Source: Musa acuminata AAA Group
Lineage: Eukaryota; Streptophyta; Magnoliopsida; Zingiberales; Musaceae
DNA: 64,000 bases
Assembly (NCBI RefSeq): GCF_036884655.1
Contig: NC_088339.1
Location: 30,775,001 to 30,839,000, forward strand
Reading direction: 5' to 3'
Positions 1-25,224 of the stretch are shown here, piece by piece; positions within the stretch are counted from its first letter, which is position 1; every line of letters starts with the position of its first letter. Below the pieces are notes generated by a model. The model was given only the letters and a program-made list of their open reading frames with translations. It was not told the origin of the DNA and searched no databases. The position numbers and the translations under genes are program-made.

Positions 1-389
1 TAAGAGACGAGTGAGTGCTTATAAAGATTGACTCCTAAATCTATAAAAAAGAGAAGAGGGGTGTAAGAAGGAGGTTGATCTTCGTCTATTAAAGGAAGAT
101 CAATAGTGGATGCCAGTGGCCTTGATGGAAGATGAATCAGTGAAGTGGATGTAGGTCACGACGACCGAACCACTCTAAAATCTGGTTTGCATTTCTATTA
201 TTGTTATTTACATACTGTAAACTGCTTTACTTACTTAGTCACTACGCTTCCAAGTTATTACCTTTACGAAACGGTTTTTCGTTGGAAACGGATTTAATCG
301 AAACGAAAATATTTAAATAAGACATGATTTTATCATTTTACGCTGCATTAATTCACCCCCCTTCTTAGCGTTGAACCCCTTTCCTAACA
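1..389 (+). mobile_element. Copia (Sirevirus-like) LTR remnant, 3' part
   Basis: The block contains a run of sequence blocks in an order familiar from the LTR ends of Sirevirus-type Copia elements: a tract with GGAAGATCAATAGTGGATG, then CGACCGAACCACTCTAAAAT, then GGTTTGCATTTC, then ATTCACCCCCCTTCTTAGCG, ending near CCTAACA at about 389. It is cut by the window edge, so its 5' end and any internal region are not visible. No gag or pol frame follows it, which suggests a solo or truncated LTR. The assignment rests on recalled resemblance, not an alignment. Confidence 0.45.
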
Positions 390-2530
390 TTATTGGGATG
401 ATTCCATCATCTATATCTAAGTTTAACCTAAGTTTTTTCAATTTTTAAGTATCATATGTCAGACGATTCATTCATCTGCATCGACGATATTATGTTGAGA
501 TATTTTTTAAAAAAAAATTACTTTGAAAGAAAGAGAAAAAGTCGCATGTATATCTTATCTATATAAAGTTTTTTTAAATGAAATGTTAAATGATAAAACT
601 TTTTTTCTTTTTTAAATCAATAATGTTATAGCATGGATGTCATGTCTCCGTGGGGAGAAACTAGCCATGCTACCAAACATGAAAAAGAAGGTGACTCTCA
701 TCAAATAGTTCTCCAAGCACAAATCATATCGACGACCCTTACGAACGAAGACACCGAAAGAGAGGATGAACTCAAACTTTCATCATGACCTTTCGAGCTA
801 ACACAAAACCAAACGAGAGATGTCAATGGTTGTTCTCAAGACGCAATACGGCGGCTTGCTAGTTTTCCCTCAGTATATTTCTACCTCCATAGATAGCAGT
901 CACAAAAAGTCTAAGGTAACTCACTCACTCACGTTATAACCGAGTTAGTCTTGGATATAGATTAGGAGAAGAGTAGACTCAAAGATAGAGTCAACTATAT
1001 GTTGGTACATCATGAACTAGTCATTAGCAGGTCTTAAATTGGAATTCAGACAAATGCCAACTCGTGCTACACGTTCCTGTCGGATACCTAAACAAATAGG
1101 GCTCAGCCCCAATAAACCCCCATGGTTCTGTTAACTTGGGATTCTATGTAATCTTGAGATTTCATTCATTTATTCATTTTAAGAACGTAAACATTCAATC
1201 TCAACACGTACCGAATCGAAGTCTCAATTAGCTAATGAAATATTCGAGTCTTCGAGAACATTAATAATGCTGTGGCCGTTTCCGATCTTAAATGCCAGTT
1301 GGATTTACTTCGACATCAATTCATTTGTCTCGTAGTGAATCGTTTGACTCGGTCAGTCGTCCCAATTCCATCAGAGTCATGCTGACACATAATCCAAGCA
1401 TGTCACGCTCACGTGCGGGCCAGCGGAAGGAAACCTGGCCATCCTGTTTTGTTCCGAATAGCCCACTAGTTGGGTGGAGGAGATACGATTCAATCACACG
1501 GAAAACGACTTAACGCTAATCGTCTACGTTACTTTGACTCAATGATGGAGCCGTCAGCGAACGTGTTTTGACGCGCTGCAGCTCTATGATTCGAGTTTGT
1601 CTAACGAACTCTCTCCTCGCTATCATCACTGCGTGGGAAGAATTAATTGGGCTTCTGTCCCAATAAACATGTGACTTCTAGTAATGATTTGGCGCGTCGC
1701 GGTGGGGTTCGGTGAACGTTTCGGATGTTATGTTTGCCAACCGTCGGACTATCCACGTTGGGTACCCGAGTCGGGACATACATATCGGCACGAAGTCTAC
1801 GAGAGGGAGGAACAAAGTTTGAACGGGTACAGTCGATGGGGCATTCAGTGGTCGGTGACGGTGTGATGTTTGTTCCCATTGGATGTGGTGTCTACTTCTT
1901 GCTGTTCCATAAGAGAAATTACTCGGAAATTTCGGTTCCGGTCACCACCACCACTAAGCGACGGTTCAGTAACAGCCGACGCGCCCGTCTTCGTCTTACC
2001 GTAACGCGGTCAAGGAAATTTCCTATATATATATATATCCACAAAATAAGTCATGCCGACTGTTTTTTATTATCATTTTCACGTTTTGTTGACGGTTTCT
2101 TTTTTTCTTTTAATGCTACGTTTAGTTTTACAATCAAACTTTGGTGTCCACCGTCCAGTAAGAAGAAACTATAATAATTTGCTTGTTCATTTAATTTTAG
2201 ATTAAGTTTACATTGTTTTTTATTTGAAAAAAATATTTTTTTGATTTATTTACTAGTTTGACTGAATTTTAAAAAATAAAAATAATATTTTTAATAGAAA
2301 AAATATTATATCAACTAATGTAGATAACGTCCACATGTGAGTTTGAATACAATATCTATGTAGTACAATAATATATTAATAAATCTGATGAAGATTATAT
2401 ATAAATTAAAAGTAGTAGAAACTCTTTGATTTAAAAATAAGTACTTCTTGGCAGTCATGTCACCTACGATTCCTCCAATGAGTAAACAATTACTCAAAGA
2501 AAAACTATGATGATTAAGAGTAATTTATTA
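390..2530. other. Intergenic, no gene recognised
   Basis: AT-rich spacer with short open frames on both strands. The longest, at 1725-2174, has no recognisable domain and ends in low-complexity sequence. There is a short TA run near 2025-2037 and poly-T/poly-A stretches around 2216-2310. I see no splice-consistent coding exons. Confidence 0.6.
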
Positions 2531-2533
2531 AAA

Positions 2534-2714
2534 TTGACTCGGGTATTGACTTAAAGTAGGACTTAGTGAATATTAGGTCATGAAAGTCTACGACCTAATA
2601 TTAGGTCCTGAAAGCCACGACTTGGGTCACGATATGAAGCTGCGCTTTAAAGTATATATATATATATAATCGAAAAAAAAATAAACACACCCCAAATGCA
2701 AAACAAATTTGACT
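2534..2714 (+). promoter_or_regulatory. Putative promoter of the LRR pseudokinase gene with W-box motifs
   Basis: Three TTGACT W-box hexamers lie at 2534-2539, 2546-2551 and 2709-2714, and an alternating TATATA stretch at about 2653-2669 could serve as a TATA region. W-boxes bind WRKY factors and are common upstream of receptor kinase genes. TTGAC also occurs often by chance in AT-rich DNA, so use by the gene is inference. Confidence 0.3.
2569..2622. repeat. Short tandem direct repeat (2 copies, ~28 bp)
   Basis: Two adjacent imperfect copies that both contain AATATTAGGTC, then TGAAAG, then ACGAC, starting at 2569 and 2597. The repeat lies inside the presumed promoter of the downstream LRR gene. 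Confidence 0.7.
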
Positions 2715-2922
2715 CAGTCGACACTGCCGTCCAAGTTAAACGTCTCCTTCGGGATCCAGCTAACGATGTCCTACCCTTACCACGTCCCCACGCGGCTACC
2801 ATCATATAACACACGTTCATGGAGTCGTTGCATGCTCATCGTTCCTCCCTCCCTCTCCCCTCCCAAGTCTAAGCTAAGTCAAGATATCAAGCAGAAGCAT
2901 AGACAGATCAATTCTATTGAAA

Positions 2923-3058
2923 CTATTGAAACTTCCGCTTCTTCCCTCTGCAGCCACCATCACTCCTTTCCCCGGTGACGGAGAAACAGATCGATACTAT
3001 TGAAACTTCGGCTTCTTCCCTCCGCAGCCACCATCACTCCTTTCCCCGGTGACGGAGA
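2923..3058 (+). repeat. 74-bp spaced duplication in the 5' leader of the LRR gene
   Basis: A 62-base segment beginning CTATTGAAACTTC and ending GGTGACGGAGA occurs at 2923-2984 and again at 2997-3058 with only two visible substitutions. It lies just upstream of the ATG at 3143, so it is probably transcribed in the 5' UTR. The high identity implies a recent duplication. It does not extend the reading frame. Confidence 0.85.
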
Positions 3059-3142
3059 GGCTGACGTACTTTCTGTCTTGCACGAATCCTTCAGTAGGTT
3101 GATGGCTCCGAGCACCGTTCGTTAGGACTCACGAGTTCCCAC

Positions 3143-6100
3143 ATGAAGTCTCCGGCGCGCCTCCCCTTGGTTTGCTTCTTCTTCTTCCTCCGTTGCTTCC
3201 TCGATGTACCCTGCTCGGCTCTGCCGCAAACCGAGCGCAACGCGCTCCTCAAACTTCGCGCCTCGCTCGCCGTGCGCGCCAAAGACTGGAGCCTTCAAGC
3301 CGATCCCTGCTCCTCCTGGACCGGCGTCGTCTGCCGGACCAATCGGGTCGAAGAGCTTAACTTGACTGGCCTCCGACCGAACCGGTTCGCCCGCAAAGGT
3401 CTCGTCCTCCCCCGCCTCGCTCCCGATGCCGTCCTCAACCTCACCCACCTCACCTCCCTCGACGCCTCCGGCTTCCCGCTCCCCGGTCCCATCCCCGATG
3501 ACCTCGGCAACGTCTCCTCGCTCTCCGTTCTCTCCCTCGCAGGAACCGGCGCCTCTGGTCGCATCCCGTCGAAGCTGGGCTGGCTCGGCCACCTCACCGC
3601 CCTCGACCTCTCCGGCAACTTACTCACCGGGTCGATCCCGGTGGAATTCTCCGGGCTTCATAACCTCACCCACCTCGACCTCTCCTCCAACACGCTCTCC
3701 GGCGCAGTGCCGCCGTCCCTAGGGGAGCTCCGGCAGCTCAATGCCCTGAATTTGTCCAACAATATGCTCTCGGGATCGTTGCCAGCGGAGCTCGGCGGCC
3801 TATCCTCACTCGTCACCCTCGACCTCAGCTTCAACTGGCTCTCCGGTTCGCTGCCGGAGGACGTCCTCTTGAGGCTTCCTTATTTGCGTTCGGTCAAGCT
3901 GGGCCACAATAACTTCTCGTCCAGTCTTCCCACTTCGCTCTGGACTCTGGCGCAGTTAGTACATCTTGATGTCTCATTCAACGACCTCACCGGTATGCTC
4001 ATGGTCGACGCCGTCGCGCGCAATAGCATCGCTAAAGGAGGCGTCTTTAACCTCTCGAATAACCTCTTCTACGGGTCGATTTCTTCTGAATCCAGCAGAA
4101 TTCTACAAAGATTTGAAGTGGTGGATCTCTCGACCAATTACTTCGATGGAAGCGAACCCGTCGGCTTTAGCGATGCTTCTGTTGCTTTTAATTGCTTTAG
4201 CAGTGCGCGGGACCAGAGAAAGCCTGCTGACTGTGAGACGTTCTACACGGAAAGAGGTCTCCGTTTAGCTCTTTCATCCGGCAGGCGGAGAAAATGGCGT
4301 TGGTGGTACGCCGTGGTAGCCGTAGTTTGTGGGGTGGCGTTGCTCGCCGTCGTGATTGCAGTGCTTGTGCGTTACCTGACGAGATGTGCAGCGCGTTCCG
4401 CCGGCCAAAAGGATACCGGCAGCAAGCCTGCTCCTGAAGAGGAGGCGGCAGTATCGCCGTCGCCACCGCCTTCTGCTGCAGACACAGTGAATTTGTCAGC
4501 TTCGAATGGTGCTCTCACCGGCACGACGCTGCCGCTCTCTGTTGCAGCTCCGGTGAACCCACTTTCTTCGGATGACGGTGTCACCAACACGACGCCTTCA
4601 CCCTCTGCTGCAGTGATGGTGAATTTGCCAGCTCCGGGTGATGCCTTCACCTACGAGCAGCTGCTGAGGGCGACGTCGGGTTTCAGCAGCATGAACCTTA
4701 TCAAGAATGGTCACTCTGGAGATCTCTATCATGGTGTTCTGGAAGATGGGGTTGAGGTGGTGGTGAAGAGGATCGGTCTGCTAGCTGTGAGAAGAGAAGC
4801 ATTCTCGACCGAACTGAAACTTTTCGAGGATTGTTCGGGTGGCAGATTGGTTCCATTACTTGGGCACTGCTTGGAGAATGATACCGAGAAGCTTCTCGTG
4901 TACAAGTACATGCCAAATTGCGATCTTTCTACTGCTCTGCACAAGAAATCCGAGCTAGAGGATGGTTTGCAGTCACTGGATTGGATAAAGAGGCTAAAGA
5001 TCGCAGTAGGTGCTGTGGAAGCTCTGTGCTTTCTGCATCATGACAATAACCCTCCTCTGGTTCACCGGTATGGATGATTCATCCTGCTTTCAGTTTCATT
5101 CCTAATTCACTGACTGATGATCTGCATGAAGAAACATCACAACTCTTCTTGTGTTGACTTCTGCTGGCATTATTGTCTTGAGAATTCATATCTCAAATAC
5201 ATCTTTCGACAATATCATAAGCTCAATCACTCCATGTTTTGGCTGCAGAGATATTGAAGCCAGCAGCATTCTTCTTGATGATAAATACGAAGTGCGGCTC
5301 GGAAGCCTCAATGAAGTTTGTGTTCAACAGATTGACGTCCGCCAGAATGTCTTGACCAGGATCTTCAGATCGGCACAGTAAGTTCTGAATACCAGTCTCG
5401 ATTATTGCTTACGCATGGTTTCTTCTATATGGTTGATAGAACTTCTACGACATGGACTTGTTCAAAAAAGAAAATTTCCCTTTCTTAATAGGACTTCAGT
5501 AATTTATTTTGGAGAAATTTGTCGTCTTTCATTCATTCATTCATTCATCCCAGATGTAATTCAAATGTATCATGGATGCAAATGTTTGCAAATGTTTGCT
5601 TTAATACTACTATATCTCCATTCCAGTTGTCTTCATTTGTTCTACTTCATGGTTTCCAAAATGTTGCTCATCTCTAATTATTTTGTTTTCTTCCGTCAAT
5701 GTGCAGGACATCTCGTCAAGTTGTTTCCGGTATGTATTCTTGCTTAAAATGAAGGAAAAAAAAAACTCAATTTTGTGTTTGTTGTTTCCATTAAAATGTT
5801 CTGGTTGAATGTGCAGGCTTGTCTACAGCAACTAGTGCTTATGATATATATTGCTTGGGGAAGGTGTTACTGGAGCTGATCACTGGAAAACCTGGGCTCA
5901 GTGGATCTAACAATGCTGCCACAAACAAGTGGATGGAACAAACTCAGGCATACATTACTCCCTTTGACAAAGAGCTTGTTTCGAAGATCATGGATCCGTC
6001 CCTTATCGTGGACGAGGACCACATGGAGGAGGTTTGGGCAATGGCGGTCGTCGCAAAGTCCTGTCTCGACCCGAAGCCCTCCAAGCGACCGCTCGCGAGG

Positions 6101-6388
6101 CACGTCCTGAAAGCCTTGGAGAACCCTTTGAAGGTGGTGAGGGAGGTGAATTGTTCCAACAGTTTTACATCGTCTTCAGGTTCATGGCACAGTGCTTTGC
6201 TTGGAGGCTGGCGGCATAGCCTTTCAAGCATCAGTCTTGTGAGGCCAGTGGAGGAAGATCGGATGTCGTCAAAGCAAGCAACCACGACGAGGTCTCATCG
6301 GGGTGGAGACGATCATTCATTTCCACAGAGCAAGATGTCAAGGGAGATCCACCCAGAGCCAGCAGGACCAGCTCAAGATCGATCTTAA
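3143..6388 (+). CDS. LRR receptor-like pseudokinase (At2g16250-like)
   Basis: Predicted plasma-membrane receptor-like protein. Exons by splice signals and frame: 3143-5067, 5249-5377, 5707-5729 (a 23-nt micro-exon) and 5817-6388, giving 882 aa. The protein has an N-terminal signal peptide (hydrophobic run about residues 8-27), about eight LRRs (residues ~95-300, repeats such as LTALDLSGNLLTGSIP), one membrane segment (~385-410), a Pro/Ser/Ala-rich juxtamembrane region and a kinase-like domain from ~500. The lysine motif (VVVKRI) is present, but the glycine loop is irregular (NGHSGDLYHG), the catalytic loop reads HRDIEASS instead of HRDxKxxN, and DFG is replaced by LGS, so catalysis is unlikely. 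The same replacements are, as I recall, typical of the At2g16250 clade, so this looks like a conserved pseudokinase and not a damaged gene. Downstream exons join in frame. Start: first ATG before the signal peptide. Confidence 0.9.
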
Positions 6389-8940
6389 ACAGGCTTTTCA
6401 TGCCTTGGATCAAAAGTACGGCAACTGATTGCCTCAAATGAAGCAAAGATCAACCATTCTGCGCATTGTGTGTCAAATATGCACTTCGATGTAATTAGTG
6501 GATAAAAATGTCTCTTTGGAGAATGCAACTGTTATGATTATATTAGCAAAGGCAGTGATGCTGTGGTCTTAAAAGATATCAGCAAGCTGCATCTGAGACT
6601 TCAATCTCCATCTGCATATGAGCAAAGGTAGTGATTCATTATGTTCGCTGCTCCCAATTTAAAAAGATGTTCTCACTTTGCCAAGCAACACAACAGTCGT
6701 CGAGGGTATCATATAGAACAGTTTCACTACCAAACCTGAGAATCAAACACTTTCTGGCACAAATCTGAGAATCATACACTTCAAGGTCAACTAATTTTCA
6801 TTGGAATCATCTTCAGTATTTTACTTTAGCTACAACTTTGTTATATCATGTTAGAAAGCATTTGAAAGGTGACTAACTATTATGTAAACCTCCAGGAGAC
6901 TTCCTGTGAATGCATCAATTTCATGTTGGGTCGCAGTTCCATCTACACTTGCCACACGGAAGACTGCAGTTGTGAGAGATTTTCCTATACTGGTCCAAGA
7001 ATATCAAATTCATGGGGCATGTAATCTTCATTTGGACTGTAGTATTTGTCAAGAGAGTGCAAGCTCAAGTTTGTTACTTGTCTTGTGTATAAATAAGCAA
7101 ACCTCTAAACCTGCAGAAAAGACATCCGAAAAAAAAAAAAATCACGGAACAAGCAAGAAAGAAGGAAAAGTATTGTGATTGACGGTAAAAGGAAAGATAC
7201 CTGATGAGCCAAGCATGAGCTTTGATAACCAGTCTTCATGAGTTGTCCCCATACCTTGTGAAACTACATTGACAGAATATATGTTGAAAAAAGAGACTAA
7301 GCACAAGCAGGAAAGTATCATGACATTCTCTTAGGTAATTTATTTCCAAATGACAAGGAGAAATTAAAGACTAACTAACAGTATAAATGATTCTAATATT
7401 CATAAAAATAAAATATTCCAATGAGTTGTGAATATCGAGAGAGAAAAAAATTCTTTTGATAGGATCAAAGTAATTGTTCATGGTACACATACTAAGTCTC
7501 TCTTTGAGAAAGCTGCATCTTCAGATAAGTGGAGATTACCTGTTGATAGAATTCCCTCGGGGTATATTGATGCCCTTGCTTATCTTTGATAAGGGAACAT
7601 CGACAAATATTCTTTCTGATTTGATTTGATCCTAATAAGTATGACGAGCAATAGCCTCGACATGATGTGAAGCCTAAAGTTGTAACAAGTGTATCCTTTT
7701 GTAGTCTTGATTAATTCTTCACAAAAAAGACTGTTCTTATACAGGTTAGTCCAGAGCCATCAAGCAGTCATATCATAACAATAGCATTACAATTTGATCT
7801 AATTCATCTCATATTTAGCGTGTTCGATGACATTAATTAATATGAGTCACCCTCCAACCCTATGCAACAACTTCCTGAGTACTTTTTGGAAATTTAGACC
7901 ATGTAATATCTGAGTTAAGTGTCATGGCAGGATTATTCCAAAACTTAGTTTGACTCATCTTATTTGGTGCACTTGCAAAGTATATGTGGGTTGTCACAAT
8001 CCATGGAATGATGCAAGCATTGAGAGTTTGATCCAAACTACTTTCTATCATCATTCTTGCTTGATCTTTGCATTTAGCATACTGTCTTTCACACATTCTG
8101 AGAAGCATCTAGCTTAATCTTTGTATATACTCTTAAAAGGCAGAATATGTGAAGAATCAGCTACCATCAACAACCAAGTTATATATCTACTATTGGGCCA
8201 CAGAATACCTTAACCTACTGAACTTGATATACTGTCAAATCTGAGACCAGTTATCTCCCAGTTCAGACCAGTCACCTGAAAGAAACATCTTAATATATAC
8301 CACCTATGTCCCAAGCCTTTCATGATAAGCAATCACTATGGCTTCCCCAAGTTCACATGCTTCATCTTAAATATTAAGGTAATAGCAAAGGGCAAAGGGC
8401 CAAAAAAAAATGAAAAGGAGCAATTACTTGCAAAGTGCTAGTAACCTTTTTGGAACTTGGCCCTCTGTGCATGGTCACAACTTATTCAAGAATTTATGAT
8501 TCTTCAGCATTGTCCTCTTGTAGCTGTTCACTGTATCCATCAAGGTTCTCAGATGTCACAAAAAGACTGGCAATTAATGATCATGACATATACAAAGCCA
8601 AAATGTCAGATAAACTCTTAAGAAATTTATGTCAGGTAAATTATAAGCCATTAATTCATCAGAACTAAATAGGAGATATGCACAACCACCTTTACCACCA
8701 GATGTTGTAAGAACATGACCCTTTGATGAACTTGTCAAACTGCCTCAGCTTTCTGGACAACCATAGATAGCAGATTTGCATTAGGTGAGCAGGATTTTCT
8801 GCCAACCAAATTGGCATCTTTGGTCTACATCTATTATATCGAGTTACATTCCCAGGTTCTCTCAGTGATAGGACACATCAGTAACCTCCTTATGATCGAT
8901 TCTGACTACCATCTGAGATCTAAAATACTTATCAAACCAT
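6389..8940. other. Intergenic, no gene recognised
   Basis: 3' flank of the pseudokinase gene followed by AT-rich spacer. A minus-strand open frame at 7860-8108 (82 codons) has protein-like composition, but I recognise no family in it and it has no visible partner exons. It may be a relic of the transposon or PPR debris seen further on. Confidence 0.5.
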
Positions 8941-9340
8941 CTCAAATTTCTTTTCAATCTCTGTCAACAGAGCATTAGATCTCGCTGCACAGAGGATGAC
9001 TTGTGTCTCCAACAATGAACTCATGGGCAATTCCTGTGCATTCAATGGACTATAGCCGGTCTATTCATTCCTTATACACCTTGCATCATCCAATCAATCA
9101 TTTTCTGCATAATATTAGCCATTAGGACAAACCGACCTCCATCATATGGTTCCAATGATATCAACTGATTCCCAACACGCTCACCCACCATATTGTCGGC
9201 GGCCGGGGGGCGAGGAAGAACTGGACGACGCGGCTGGGGGCGAAGGGGTCGCGGATGAGGCCCGAGGCGATAACGTTGGGGTGGAGGACCCGGCGGTCGG
9301 CCCGGGGCCAGGCGGCGGCCAAGAGGGGTAGGATGGGGTG
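8941..9340 (-). pseudogene. Pentatricopeptide-repeat (PPR) protein relic, ends joined and middle lost
   Basis: On the minus strand, 9340-9200 reads like the N-terminal part of a plant PPR protein (LLAAAWPRADRRVLHPNVIA, then SGLIRDPFAPSR). Only about 100 bases further on, 9060-8941 reads like the C-terminal E/E+ region (GIAHEFIVGDTSHPLCSEI), followed in a shifted frame by LLTEIEKKFEMV and a stop. The hundreds of codons of PPR repeats expected between them are missing, and frameshifts and stops break the frame. Intact members of this family are RNA-binding organelle proteins. This copy cannot be functional. The identification is by motif memory and was not aligned. Confidence 0.55.
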
Positions 9341-9477
9341 ATCGGGTATGAATCTGGGGTTAGGATTTAAATGGGTTGTGAACGACGAGACGCATTGAGA
9401 TTTCGAGGGAATGGAAAGGGGATTGGCCGTGGAGAATCGAAGAATTCTTCTTCGGATTGTTTGTGGGTTTTGCATCA

Positions 9478-9640
9478 CGTTGGAAGTTTGTGCCACGCCG
9501 AAGCCGTCCTTCCCCATCTCCACAGAATCGCATTCGAAGGGGCAACTGAAACGCCAGAGAGAAGGTAACAGATCGGGGCAAAAGCAAGACGCACAAACCG
9601 CAAGCACAGCCACCAAAACCCGCTCCTTCGAGACAATTGA
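9478..9640 (-). pseudogene. 5' relic of an LRR-malectin receptor kinase (intron 1 end and exon 2 start)
   Basis: The minus-strand sequence closely matches the intron 1/exon 2 boundary of the intact receptor kinase at 24049. Shared features include the stretch coding RVLVAV and AVCAS in one frame, the CTCTGGCGTTTCAG-type acceptor (exon start at 9545), and then codons for VAPSNAILWRWGRTASA against VAALNAILGRWGWTASA in the intact gene. A TGA follows a few codons later and the similarity fades. No further exons of this copy are seen downstream. It is best explained as the surviving 5' end of a neighbouring tandem copy. Confidence 0.8.
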
Positions 9641-10239
9641 TTCGATCATAAATAAGTCAACTCAACAGCCTAACGACGACCTCTCGCGACGCTGATTCCA
9701 ATTTTAGGTTCGGTTCAGACATTAGACCGGTTCGATCTCGTGCAGAGGGAATAATCTAATAGATTTACAGTTTGTTAATGGACATGTCTATATCGCTATT
9801 GTCAACGGTTAAATTGATTGATTAGATAGTGTGTTTTTAAGCTGTCAAAGTGAGACAAGTCAACGTCGACGGCCTCCAAAGCGAGCATCCGTGCTGAAGG
9901 CAGATTAAAAGTCGGATCAGTTTCCATCAATCAATATACTCACGTAGAGGTATTCTTCTTCGTCTCGTGCCAAAAGATTGAAGGGAGCTCACACGCATGC
10001 ACGCATACCTTCTCGTTTGAGTTTGATGGAAGATTTAAAGCAGAAAGCAAGTGTTTCTATATAACATTTAGCAGGTATTGTTTGAAGCAGCAGAAGCATC
10101 TTTCCCTCTATCCGAGCGTAGATGGTATCAAGCCATGTCTTCTCCCACGATAAATAAAGACTTCAATATATTCCTTCTAAAAGCTATATAAAAAAAAATC
10201 ATATTTTTAATAATATGATATCGATTAAATCAACTGATA

Positions 10240-10435
10240 AAGATTTTAATAATTTATCGTTAGATCTTCGTCGAGAGAGCATTAGATCTCTTCTCAAGGG
10301 ACGATTTGTCTCCTTCAATGGACTCAGTGGGCCATTTCAGTGCATTCGATGGAACTACAACCAGTCTCTTTCACGGCACACCATTCACATCCATTGTATC
10401 CCTTACACGCCTTGAATCCACCAATCATCCATTTT
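10240..10435 (-). pseudogene. Second PPR C-terminal (E-motif) relic
   Basis: This segment is an obvious diverged copy of 8941-9115. Both contain GAGCATTAGATCTC, a central TTCAATGGACT-like block and a CAATCATCCATTTT-like end, in the same order and orientation. Read on the minus strand it gives pieces of a PPR E/E+ domain (SSIEC, then after a stop and shift IEGDKSSLEK). Stops and indels break every frame. Two relics in 1.5 kb mean the PPR fragment was duplicated locally or inserted twice. Confidence 0.55.
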
Positions 10436-10719
10436 TTCTTTTTATGAATACAAAAGATGAGATTTTTGCTCTATTTATATGACATTTAGACAAAATAAAA
10501 TATTAGGAAGAAATTCACATCCAAGATTCACTAATAAGGAATGCAGTTTCAATAGTTCTTCACACTTCAAAGACATTAACAACCTTGCTTATTGCCTCAG
10601 TCAACCTCAAAGAGAACCTCTTTCGGTTCAAACACTGAGGAAAGCAAGCCACGCTTCGATGTAATTATCAATGTCTAAATTGCATGCTCAAAGTAATAGT
10701 AGTAGTTGCAGTGCATAGG

Positions 10720-24466
<13,747 letters not shown>

Positions 24467-24855
24467 CTTTACTTCTCCTATCTCTGCGTACAGAATGCCT
24501 ACTTCAGCTGTCTGTTGATCAACACACAGGAGGTCGAAACCACGAACGAGTGACGAGGGTTGAAACCATGGACCAGAATTAGGGAACTTAATAGATTGGT
24601 GCGACTGGGGACAAATCGCTGTCGCGATATTTAAGGCAATGTCAACCCTGACATTATAAATATTATAATATTATGATATTATATTTTGTTTATATTCCAT
24701 CTAAAAGCCCATTTAATTTGCACATCGTCTGAGTCTGAAATGTCGAAAGGAAACAATTGCATGATGACAAACAGCCAGAAGGAAAATATCCTCTCGCAAA
24801 CTTTGAATGGACACGTCGCACTATCTATCGCCCATGCTGTGGAAAATGTTGTGCG

Positions 24856-24895
24856 TTGACTCGCGAACTTTCTTGGGTCAACTACGTTGTTGACT
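24856..24895 (-). promoter_or_regulatory. W-box cluster upstream of the LRR-malectin RLK
   Basis: Three W-box hexamers lie within 40 bases: TTGACT at 24856-24861, GGTCAA (TTGACC on the other strand) at 24876-24881 and TTGACT at 24890-24895. They are about 390-430 bases upstream of the RLK start codon. Such clustering is typical of WRKY-regulated, pathogen- or salicylate-responsive promoters. The motif positions are seen; the regulation is inference. Confidence 0.45.
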
Positions 24896-25166
24896 CCTCC
24901 CATCGTACAATACAATTAATTGTTCTTGAACCGTACCCGTATACAGTTTGACATGTTGTCAAGCACATCGGTGGCTGTATGAAACCTTAGGGTTAGGCCA
25001 TCGCATCCCAACTTTGGCACCAAAAGCACGGATCCTCTGCAAGCCACAAACTACGATGAGAACGTTGTTGGTCTCCGCAAGTGTGAACACGGAGCACGTT
25101 TGAGAGAATATGGTGCAACAAGCTGTCTAACATTAATATGATTAGTCCCTCACGATATTTTTATCG

Positions 25167-25224
25167 TTTAAAGTAAGAGGAATCTTGACTAAACAACGCA
25201 CGTCAAGATTCCTCTTACTTTGAA
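25167..25224. repeat. Perfect short inverted repeat (hairpin)
   Basis: Left arm AAAGTAAGAGGAATCTTGAC (25170-25189) and right arm GTCAAGATTCCTCTTACTTT (25202-25221) are exact reverse complements around a 12-base loop. Pairing extends three more positions with one mismatch. It lies about 700 bases upstream of the RLK start. It could be a tiny foldback element or part of a MITE. I do not recognise a miRNA family in it. Confidence 0.9.

Noticed and set aside
1725..2174. 149-codon plus-strand open frame
   Set aside because: No domain, low-complexity end, no promoter or splice partners, and overlapping frames of similar length exist on the other strand.
9960..10000. MIR159/MIR319 precursor
   Set aside because: Only the 15-base core is present; no complementary star arm was found within about 200 bases on either side.
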